Positions 1 through 5,970 of a stretch of 6,470 nucleotides of DNA are shown here, piece after piece (positions within the stretch are counted from its first letter, which is position 1; every line of letters starts with the position of its first letter). Origin of the DNA: Halovivax sp. (GTDB taxonomy: Archaea > Halobacteriota > Halobacteria > Halobacteriales > Natrialbaceae); the NCBI GenBank assembly GCA_007119345.1, contig SKPV01000284.1, forward strand, positions 1 to 6,470. Direction: 5' to 3'. The notes under the pieces are model-generated. The model saw only the letters and a list, made by a program, of their open reading frames with translations, was not told the DNA's origin and ran no database searches. The position numbers were made by a program, and so were the translations under genes.

Positions 1-23
1 CGGTTCAAATCCGGGAGGCGGCA
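1..23 (+). tRNA. tRNA 3' end (partial, T arm and acceptor 3' strand)
   Basis: The window opens inside a tRNA. Bases 1-3 (CGG) and 11-13 (CCG) pair as the inner T stem around the seven-base T loop TTCAAAT (4-10), which carries the conserved TTC and A residues. Bases 14-15 complete the 3' side of the stem. Bases 16-22 (AGGCGGC) are then the 3' strand of the acceptor stem and A23 the discriminator, which predicts a 5' end of GCCGCCT just outside the window. CCA is not encoded, as is usual in archaea. The anticodon lies upstream, so the amino acid cannot be assigned. Confidence 0.8.
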
Positions 24-56
24 TTGCCGTCGCGAACGTTTCGTGATCGACGGCAA
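24..56 (+). other. Hairpin directly after the tRNA
   Basis: TTGCCGTCG (24-32) is perfectly complementary to CGACGGCAA (48-56), with a 15-nt loop that contains a further 3-bp ACG/CGT pairing (36-38 with 42-44). It begins at the base after the tRNA discriminator. It could be a 3' trailer structure involved in processing or termination. There is no T-tract after it, which archaeal terminators usually need, so the role is uncertain. Confidence 0.4.
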
Positions 57-141
57 CGAGATCGCAACCTCGAGCGGTCCTCGAGCGCACTCCGTTCCTG
101 CGAACCGAGTTCAAATCACATTCTGTTAACCATATCGCCGG

Positions 142-150
142 TATAGTTAA
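142..150 (+). promoter_or_regulatory. Putative TATA box for the TAXI transporter genes
   Basis: TATAGTTAA lies in an AT-rich patch in an otherwise GC-rich region. An archaeal TATA box directs transcription about 25-28 nt downstream, which would give a start near 168-172, just before the ATG at 177. A second TATA-like stretch, TTATAATAA at 188-196, lies inside the reading frame. It would place transcription inside the Tat-signal codons, so it fits less well. Confidence 0.4.
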
Positions 151-176
151 GCGGACGTATGCACACACACTTGTAC

Positions 177-1259
177 ATGGTAGTACGTTATAATAAGGGA
201 GGTGGCGTCCGCACGCGTCGACGGTTCCTCGAAGTGGCGGGAGCGGGCGCGGCCCTGGCAGTTGCCGGCTGCCTCGATAACGGAGACGATGGAGACGGGG
301 GCGGGTACGAACGGGTGAGCGAGAGTTTCGCGGAGCAGGGCGGGGCACTCAACGAAGGTCGCCTCGACGTCGGCGTCGGAACGCTGATGAACTTTACGAT
401 CACGCCGGGGTGGTTGCAGGAGGCCATCGCGTCGGTAGACGAAATACGGGTGCTCGACGTCACCGACGAGACCAAGGATGCGTGGGAGGACGACGATACG
501 CTCCTCATTCAGGACCTCGACACCGACGATATCGAGGGATCCGACGACGAGGACGTCCACGTTCCCGGGGAGCTGGCGTGCCCGACGTTCTCGTACAACT
601 TCACCGCACGCGCGGAGCTCGACTACGACGTCGTCCGGACGTTCCTCGAGACGATGTGGGACGCACGCGAGGACCTGGCGGCGGAGTTCGGCATCTTCGC
701 CTTCCACGAGGATCCCGAATTCTGGGTCCAGAACCCGTACGAGGGGATCCCGTTCCACCCGGCTGCCGCCGACTTCTACGAGGAGGAGCTGAACGTCTGG
801 GACGACTCCTGGGAGCGGGCCGACGAGCCCGACGAGCAGCTGGACGCCGAGACGGTCCGGATGAAGACCTCTGAGCAGGGCACGACGGGCCACGCCGCAA
901 ACGAGGCGCTGGCCGCGGTGATGAACGATTACCTCGACGACCTCTCTATCGAGGCACAGACCAGCGACGGCACGGCGGAGAACATCGGGGACATCGCATC
1001 CGGCGACATCGAGATGGGCTTCCTCCAGAACTGGACGGCTCGGGAGTTCCGCGACGGTGTCGAACCCTTCGACGAACTCGACTTCGAGTTGACGCAGATC
1101 TTCCACTACTACGACCTGCCGTGGTTCTTCATCACGAACGATCTGGACCTCGAGTCGCTCTCGGACATCGAAGCCGGGATGACGGTCTCACCGACGCCGA
1201 GCGGATCCGGGACGGCGCCGGGTCTCGAACGCGCGCTGGAACACGCACTCGGTGAGTGA
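177..1259 (+). CDS. TAXI-family TRAP transporter substrate-binding lipoprotein, circularly permuted
   Basis: This is an extracytoplasmic, membrane-anchored receptor that should capture a solute and hand it to the permease encoded next. From the ATG at 177 (360 aa) it has a Tat motif TRRRFLE (13-19), a hydrophobic stretch, the lipobox VAGC (Cys32), and a Gly/Asp linker (33-43). Residues 44-210 resemble the C-terminal half of TAXI proteins (GRLDVGVG near 61-68, GIPFHPAAADFYEE near 190-203). After a linker (211-225), residues 226-360 resemble the N-terminal half: a GTTG turn at 235-238, GDIEMGFLQN, then SPTPSGSGT (338-346) and the following helix, where the protein ends. This order is the reverse of the usual one, although total length is normal for the family. 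The ATG at 177 is chosen because the TATA box at 142 would start transcription after the alternative ATG at 159. The Shine-Dalgarno-like GGGAGGTGG at 197-205 has no start codon behind it. The substrate is unknown. Confidence 0.85.
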   Translation: MVVRYNKGGGVRTRRRFLEVAGAGAALAVAGCLDNGDDGDGGGYERVSESFAEQGGALNEGRLDVGVGTLMNFTITPGWLQEAIASVDEIRVLDVTDETKDAWEDDDTLLIQDLDTDDIEGSDDEDVHVPGELACPTFSYNFTARAELDYDVVRTFLETMWDAREDLAAEFGIFAFHEDPEFWVQNPYEGIPFHPAAADFYEEELNVWDDSWERADEPDEQLDAETVRMKTSEQGTTGHAANEALAAVMNDYLDDLSIEAQTSDGTAENIGDIASGDIEMGFLQNWTAREFRDGVEPFDELDFELTQIFHYYDLPWFFITNDLDLESLSDIEAGMTVSPTPSGSGTAPGLERALEHALGE

Positions 1260-1389
1260 CCCATCGATGGTCGGGTCAGCCGCCCGATTCGACGATCGAG
1301 CTCCGGTCCGTTTCCGAGAGGGACGTTCCGCTCCCCCGGGGCCGCGGAGTCACATCGGTACCTCCCTCGGAAGCGGGCACACGTTCCAA

Positions 1390-1443
1390 CCGAGGCCCGC
1401 ACCGTCCGACCGAGGCCCGCACCGTCCGACCGAGGCCCGCACC
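1390..1443 (+). repeat. 20-bp tandem repeat (about 2.7 copies) upstream of the permease
   Basis: The unit CGAGGCCCGCACCGTCCGAC occurs at 1391-1410 and again, identically, at 1411-1430. A third partial copy (CGAGGCCCGCACC) spans 1431-1443. The array ends 9 nt before the permease ATG. The unit length is not a multiple of three and no gene is visible across it, so it is non-coding. The rest of the 193-bp gap holds a perfect 10-bp palindrome, CCATCGATGG (1261-1270), just after the receptor stop codon, and otherwise nothing I can name. The perfect copies suggest recent slippage, and a regulatory role is possible but not shown. Confidence 0.9.
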
Positions 1444-1452
1444 TGAGACGCG

Positions 1453-3660
1453 ATGACCGAACACGACACCCGCAGCGATCGGCCGACGCCGCTCCGACTA
1501 CTCGACGTTGTCACGTACGTGATGGCGGCCACGTTTACGTTACTGACGATCTACTACGCGGTTTTCATCCTGACTAACCTGACCGTCGTTGGGTTCGATC
1601 TACGGCCCCTCGTCCCCGGCCCGTTCCTGTTCGCCGAGCGAGCGGAGTACGTCGTCCTGTTCACCGGCTGGGGGCTCGCCGTCTACTACCTGGATTTCGC
1701 TCGCACCCAGTTCGGTGACGCGGCGCCGGCGGAGGAGGTCCCGACCGACGAAGACAACGAGCGTGTCGTGGAAACGCCCGAAACGAGGTCCCTGCTCGAC
1801 GACCTCGGCGTGACGCACGACCGGCTCTCGGGAACGATCCGCTCGTTCACGGTGAAGTGGGGCAGGGTCGATCCGTACGTCGCGATCGGGCTCGCTGTCG
1901 TTTCGATCGTCGCGTCGGCGTACGTTTTCGCGGCGTTCGACCGGCTCGACGGAGACGCGTTCCTCCTCGGATTCACGACGGTCGACCACGTCGTCGGCTT
2001 CGCGCTCATCGTCATCGTGACCGACGCGACGCGCCGAGCGTTCGGCTGGATTATCGCCGCCGTCGCCGTCTTCGCGATCTTCTACATGCACGAGTCGGTG
2101 AGCACCGCGCTCCCCGGTATGCTGGGACACACGGGCGACGACTGGCTCGGCATCATCGAGGAGGGGGCACTCGGCGTCCACTCCGGCATCTTCGACAGCA
2201 CGATCATGGGGATCGGCTCGACCTGGGTGGCGATTTTCATCATGTTCGCGGGGATCGCCAAGGCCTACGGGCTGATGGACTTCATCCGGGTCGTCGGCAC
2301 GGAACTCGGCGGGACGCTCCGGACGGGCGTCGTCCAGATCGCGGTCGTTTCGAGCATGATCATGGGATCGATCACCGGCAGCGCGGCGGCCAACACCGCC
2401 ACGACCGGGAGCTTCACGATCCCGATGATTCAGGACCAGGGCGTCCGCGACGACTTCGCGGCGTCGATCGAGGCGGTCGCATCGGCAGGGGGGCAGATGC
2501 TCCCGCCCGTGATGGGGGTCGCCGCGTTTCTGATGGCGGACATCATCGGCATGCCGTACCTCGACGTGGTCCGGGCCGGGGCGCTCCCGGCGGCGCTGTT
2601 CTATCTGAGCGTCGGCGTCGCGGTTCACTTCACCATCCTCAAGTTCGGCTGGACGTCCCAGGATCTCTCGCCGTTCGACTGGAGCGTGCTGAAACGGGGC
2701 GCCCACTTCGCGCTCCCCCTCGCCGTGTTGCTATTCACGCTCGTCTACCTCGGGTACACGCCGATGACCGCCGGACTGTACACGATCGCGACGTTGATCG
2801 GCGTGGTGATCCTCAAAAACGTCGGTGCGAGGGTGGCCAACGGCGCCCTCGATCGGGGCTACGAGGTCAACTCGATCACCCGACAGACGTCGAACGGTCT
2901 GAGCCAGGGTGGCCTGGAGATGGCGCCGCTCGTCGGCGTCCTCGCGGCGATGGGACTGATCGTCGAACTGCTCGAAACCTCGGGTCTGACCGGCCGACTC
3001 GGCGCGAGCATCATCGGGTTCGCGGACGTGACGGTTCTGGGCGTCACCGGCGGGCTGGCGCTCGTCCTGGTGCTCGCGATGATCGCGAGCATCGCCTTCG
3101 GCCTCGGGATGCCGACTCCCGCGGCGTACATACTCGTGGCGTTCCTGATCGCCGAGGCGGTCACGGAACTGGGCGTGCCGGACATCACGACGCACATGTT
3201 CGTCTTCTACTTCGCGATGCTCTCTGCGATCACGCCGCCGGTGGCGATCTCGGTCGCCGTCGGCTCGCGGATCGCCGGCACGAGCTTCATGGCCGCCTGT
3301 CTGCAGGCGTTGCGAATCGGTGCGCCCGGCTTCGTCATCCCGTTCGCGTTCGTCGTCAACGACAGCCTCATCCGGTGGACGTCCGCGACGGTCTTCGCGT
3401 TCCCGGTCGTCCTGGCGGGCACGATCGGTCTCATCGTCGCGACGGTCGGATTCGACGGGGCGCGCGACCTCTCCGGACCGGTTCGGGTGCTCTACGCGGG
3501 GACCGGCTTCGCGGCGATGTTCGGCGCGATCGTGCCCGGAACCGCGGGAGCGGTGATACAGGCCGCGGGGGCGACGGCGATCGTCGCCTCGCTACTGCGG
3601 GCGCGGTATCTGATCGGCTACGACGTCGACGGCGTTCGGGATCCGACCGTCTCGGACTAG
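1453..3660 (+). CDS. TRAP transporter fused permease (TAXI type, DctQM-like fusion)
   Basis: This is the integral membrane component of a tripartite ATP-independent transporter, driving solute uptake with an ion gradient (family knowledge). The 735-aa length fits fusions of the small (Q-like) and large (M-like) subunits. Hydrophobic helices at about 17-41, 63-81, 141-162, 172-190 and 196-212 form the N-terminal part, with an acidic hydrophilic loop at 82-140. The large transport domain follows, with the conserved GSITGSAAANTATTGS (305-320), GQMLPPVMGVAAF (347-359), a pseudo-repeat GLGMPTPAAYIL (550-561) and ITPPVAISVAVGSRIA (593-608). Further helices follow to about 716, then a short acidic tail. 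The ATG at 1453 has no clear Shine-Dalgarno sequence and sits 9 nt after a tandem repeat. It lies 193 bp behind the receptor gene on the same strand, so the two probably work together. No frameshift or missing motif is seen. Confidence 0.93.
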   Translation: MTEHDTRSDRPTPLRLLDVVTYVMAATFTLLTIYYAVFILTNLTVVGFDLRPLVPGPFLFAERAEYVVLFTGWGLAVYYLDFARTQFGDAAPAEEVPTDEDNERVVETPETRSLLDDLGVTHDRLSGTIRSFTVKWGRVDPYVAIGLAVVSIVASAYVFAAFDRLDGDAFLLGFTTVDHVVGFALIVIVTDATRRAFGWIIAAVAVFAIFYMHESVSTALPGMLGHTGDDWLGIIEEGALGVHSGIFDSTIMGIGSTWVAIFIMFAGIAKAYGLMDFIRVVGTELGGTLRTGVVQIAVVSSMIMGSITGSAAANTATTGSFTIPMIQDQGVRDDFAASIEAVASAGGQMLPPVMGVAAFLMADIIGMPYLDVVRAGALPAALFYLSVGVAVHFTILKFGWTSQDLSPFDWSVLKRGAHFALPLAVLLFTLVYLGYTPMTAGLYTIATLIGVVILKNVGARVANGALDRGYEVNSITRQTSNGLSQGGLEMAPLVGVLAAMGLIVELLETSGLTGRLGASIIGFADVTVLGVTGGLALVLVLAMIASIAFGLGMPTPAAYILVAFLIAEAVTELGVPDITTHMFVFYFAMLSAITPPVAISVAVGSRIAGTSFMAACLQALRIGAPGFVIPFAFVVNDSLIRWTSATVFAFPVVLAGTIGLIVATVGFDGARDLSGPVRVLYAGTGFAAMFGAIVPGTAGAVIQAAGATAIVASLLRARYLIGYDVDGVRDPTVSD

Positions 3661-3669
3661 CGCGCTCGC

Positions 3670-3746
3670 ACGGTCGTTCGGCCGTCGATCTTCGGCGCGC
3701 CGACGCTGCCGTTCGTCGGCGACCGCCCCGTCGAACGAACGACCGT
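3670..3746. repeat. 11-bp inverted repeat in the gap after the permease
   Basis: ACGGTCGTTCG (3670-3680) is the exact reverse complement of CGAACGACCGT (3736-3746), with 55 bp between the arms. It begins 10 bp after the permease stop and lies in the 169-bp gap before the hydrolase. The spacer is GC-rich and has no T-tract, so a terminator is not well supported. In such a GC-rich gap the match could be chance. Confidence 0.3.
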
Positions 3747-3829
3747 CGGCGACTGCCCGAAGGATCGAGCGTCGGGCCGTCTCCGTGGCCGGGCCGAACA
3801 GTGATACGGGCGGGTGAAAATACGGCCAC

Positions 3830-4678
3830 ATGAGCGAACGCGACGAGATCGACCTCGAACACGGGCTGGCACGGGTCAACGGCGTCAAATTGCACTACGT
3901 GACCGCGGGGGACGGGCCGGCGCTCGTCCTCTTGCACGGCTGGCCCCAAACGTGGTACGAGTGGCGTCACGTCGTCCCCGAGTTCGCGACCGATTACACC
4001 GTCGTCGCGCCCGACCTCCGCGGGATGGGCGACTCCGAGCGACCCGCGTCGGGCTACGACAAACGGACGGTCGCGACCGACGTCCGGGAGCTGGTCGCCC
4101 ACCTCGGCTTCGAGGAAATCGCCCTGGTCGGTCACGACTGGGGGATGCCCACGGCCTACGCGTACGCCGCGCAGTATCGCGAGGAGGTCCGCGCCCTCGC
4201 GACCCTCGAGGCGGGTCTTCCCGGCATCAACGAGGACCGGAAGCGCAAGCTCTGGCACACCCGATTTCACCAGGTTCGAGACCTTCCGGAGCGGCTGGTG
4301 GCGGGTCGCGAGGAGCTGTACCTGTCGTGGTTCTACCGCGAGGGCGCCTACGACCCCTCCGCGATCGACGATGAGGCTCGACGGGAGTACCGTCGCTGCT
4401 ACTCGTCACCGGGCGGCCTCCGGGGCGGCTTCGAGTACTACCGCGCCTACGAGACCGACGCCGAGCACAACCGCGAACACGCCGAGGACCCGCTCGAGAG
4501 TCCCGTACTTGCTCTCGGCGGCGAGGCATCGTTCGGCGAACTGGCGATCGAGGACATGGAGGCGGTCGCCGCGGACGTGCGGGGCGAGGTCCTCGAGCGC
4601 GCGGGTCACTGGATACCCGAAGAGCGTCCCGAATACTTCTGTGAGCGACTGCGAGCGTTTCTCGACGACGCGTACTGA
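3830..4678 (+). CDS. Alpha/beta hydrolase, epoxide hydrolase/haloalkane dehalogenase-like
   Basis: This is a cytoplasmic alpha/beta-fold hydrolase of 282 aa, full length for the family. The oxyanion motif HGWP is at 36-39. The nucleophile elbow GHDWG (101-105) puts Asp103 where esterases have Ser, which indicates ester-intermediate chemistry as in epoxide hydrolases and haloalkane dehalogenases. The catalytic His is His260 in AGHW. The strand-7 acid of soluble epoxide hydrolase appears replaced by Ser (GGEASF, 231-236), while Glu127 (ATLEAGLPG) sits 24 residues after the nucleophile, the spacing seen in DhaA and LinB dehalogenases. The cap region (about 130-215) has a YYR motif (203-205) like the ring-opening Tyr of epoxide hydrolases. 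The halide-binding Asn of dehalogenases is Trp38 here. Substrate is therefore open. It starts 169 bp after the permease, with only a weak TATA-like GATACG about 27 nt upstream of the ATG, and it converges on the next gene. Confidence 0.9.
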   Translation: MSERDEIDLEHGLARVNGVKLHYVTAGDGPALVLLHGWPQTWYEWRHVVPEFATDYTVVAPDLRGMGDSERPASGYDKRTVATDVRELVAHLGFEEIALVGHDWGMPTAYAYAAQYREEVRALATLEAGLPGINEDRKRKLWHTRFHQVRDLPERLVAGREELYLSWFYREGAYDPSAIDDEARREYRRCYSSPGGLRGGFEYYRAYETDAEHNREHAEDPLESPVLALGGEASFGELAIEDMEAVAADVRGEVLERAGHWIPEERPEYFCERLRAFLDDAY

Positions 4679-4692
4679 GACCTGGCGACGGA

Positions 4693-4705
4693 GCTCGCCG
4701 CGAGC
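4693..4705. terminator. Possible hairpin between convergent genes
   Basis: GCTCG-CCG-CGAGC forms a 5-bp stem with a 3-nt loop in the 29-bp space between the hydrolase stop and the stop of the opposite-strand oxidoreductase. Its symmetry would serve both strands. It is short and lacks T-tracts on either side, so termination is only suggested. Confidence 0.2.
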
Positions 4706-4707
4706 GG

Positions 4708-5751
4708 TTACTCGCCGGCCTGCCCCCGATCGCCGACCGCGACGAGCTGCTTACCGACGTTCTCGCCCTCGAAGAGACCGACGAAGGCGTCGGGCGCGTT
4801 CTCCAGCCCCTCGGTCACGGTCTCGCGATACCGGAGTTCGCCGGAGGCGACCCACTCGCCGAGTTGCCGGGTCGCCTCGCCAAACCGTTCGCCGAAGTCG
4901 CTGACCAGGAAGCCCTCGACGGTCGCTCGCGTCTCGATGAGCGTCGCCAGTTTACGGGGACCGGTCGGGAGTTCGGTCGCGTTGTAGAGGGCGATCTGAC
5001 CGCAGACGGCGACCCGGGCGTCGACGGTCAGTCTGGTGAAAACCGCGTCGGTGATCTCGCCGCCGACGTTGTCGAAGTAGGCGTCGACGCCGTCGGGAGC
5101 GGCCGCGTCGAGCGCGGCCGCGTAGTCGTCGGTCGTCGCGTAGTTGATGCCCGCGTCGAAGCCGAGTTCGTCCTCGAGGAACGCCACCTTCCCCTCGGAG
5201 CCCGCGAAGCCGACGACGCGGGCGCCGTTCAGTTTCGCGAGCTGACCGGCGACCGAGCCGACTGCGCCGGCCGCGCCGGTGACGACGAACGTCTCCCCCG
5301 CCTGCGGCCGGGCGACCTCCCGGACGCCGAAGTAGGCGGTTCGGCCCGGCATCCCGAGAACTCCCAGGTACGCCGAGAGCGGCGCGCGATCGGGGTCGAC
5401 CGCCGAGAGCGCCGTCCCCGGTGCGGTGGCGTAGTCGGCCCAGTGCAGGTTGCCGATGACGACGTCGCCGGCGTCGAACCCGGCGCCGTTGCTCTCGACG
5501 ACCTCGCCGACGACCCCGCCCCGGAGCGGTTCGCCGACGTTCCAGGAGTCGGCGTAGGAGTCCCGTTCGCGCATCCGCCCGCGCATGTACGGGTCGACCG
5601 ACAGGTACAGCGTCCGGACGAGCGCCTCGCCCGGGCCGGGCTCGGGGATCGGCTCCTCCGCGAGCTCGAAGACGTCTTCGTCGGGAGTACCGGTCGGGCG
5701 CCGAGCCAGCGTGAACACGCGGTTCGTCTCCGTATTCACCATGCTCGCCAT
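4708..5751 (-). CDS. NADP-dependent oxidoreductase, zinc-free MDR family (PTGR/CurA-like)
   Basis: This is a cytosolic medium-chain reductase of 347 aa that, by family, uses NADPH to reduce the C=C bond of alpha,beta-unsaturated ketones or aldehydes. The N-terminal catalytic domain contains the family motif YLSVDPYMRGRM (49-60). The Rossmann domain has GAAGAVGSVAGQLAK (159-173) for the dinucleotide. FDNVGGE (226-232) and CGQIALYN (250-257) are further hallmarks of the prostaglandin/leukotriene-reductase and CurA group. Zinc ligands of the alcohol-dehydrogenase type are absent. ATGs at 5751 and 5742 are both possible and conservation does not decide between them. No convincing TATA box is seen upstream. 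It is convergent with the hydrolase, so not in its operon, and its physiological substrate is unknown. Confidence 0.93.
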   Translation of the reverse strand: MASMVNTETNRVFTLARRPTGTPDEDVFELAEEPIPEPGPGEALVRTLYLSVDPYMRGRMRERDSYADSWNVGEPLRGGVVGEVVESNGAGFDAGDVVIGNLHWADYATAPGTALSAVDPDRAPLSAYLGVLGMPGRTAYFGVREVARPQAGETFVVTGAAGAVGSVAGQLAKLNGARVVGFAGSEGKVAFLEDELGFDAGINYATTDDYAAALDAAAPDGVDAYFDNVGGEITDAVFTRLTVDARVAVCGQIALYNATELPTGPRKLATLIETRATVEGFLVSDFGERFGEATRQLGEWVASGELRYRETVTEGLENAPDAFVGLFEGENVGKQLVAVGDRGQAGE

Positions 5752-5942
5752 TGGACCGGCGACGGAAAGGGAGCTTCGGTAGCGGCGGTTCGGGGGGAGC
5801 GAGGCCGAGCGCGAGCGAGGCCTCGGACGGGCGAACGGTGAGGAACAACCCGCGAGCGACGCGCGAGCACCGCGAGATCGCGAACGGCGCCCGACTCACG
5901 CGCTCGCGACGGCACCGGGTCGGACGCCGTAAGGGTCCAGGC
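5752..5942. other. GC-rich intergenic stretch with short repeats, between divergent genes
   Basis: This gap separates the oxidoreductase (minus strand) from the membrane protein (plus strand) and so must hold both promoters. It shows reiterated GCGAGC-type words (for example CGCGAGC at 5851-5857 and 5862-5868) and a 10-bp palindrome, CGAGGCCTCG, at 5816-5825. No open frame with haloarchaeal protein character is seen. The repetitiveness may just reflect the extreme GC content. Confidence 0.4.
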
Positions 5943-5948
5943 TTATAC
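5943..5948 (+). promoter_or_regulatory. TATA box for the membrane-protein gene
   Basis: TTATAC lies about 27 nt before the ATG at 5971, the usual archaeal TATA-to-start distance, in an otherwise GC-rich gap. This predicts a leaderless transcript starting at or next to the ATG. A GGAGG at 5954-5958 is also present but would then be upstream of the transcript. Confidence 0.55.
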
Positions 5949-5970
5949 CCGCTGGAGGCCTACGTCTTGT

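Noticed and set aside
68..87. Direct repeat CCTCGAGCG (68-76 and 79-87)
   Set aside because: Short and built from a word common in this GC-rich genome; no structure around it.
109..117. GTTCAAATC repeated from the tRNA T arm (3-11), possible att-site remnant
   Set aside because: Only 9 bp match, with no integrase gene or flanking tRNA-like sequence in the window; could be chance.
147..1106. Long open frame on the minus strand opposite the receptor gene (319 codons)
   Set aside because: Antisense shadow of GC-rich coding DNA: Arg/Val-rich, no recognisable domain, and the plus strand carries clear signal and TAXI motifs.
1260..1452. Possible decayed remainder of a second TAXI copy after the receptor stop
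   Set aside because: Reading the three plus-strand frames shows no TAXI C-half motifs (no HPGA-FY or GxxDV-like segment), so no remnant is visible.
1857..3833. 658-codon Arg/Gly-rich frame overlapping the permease gene
   Set aside because: Out-of-frame shadow of the permease; composition is Arg-rich and unlike acidic haloarchaeal proteins.
4864..5841. 325-codon plus-strand frame opposite the oxidoreductase
   Set aside because: Antisense shadow; the minus strand carries the full MDR motif set.
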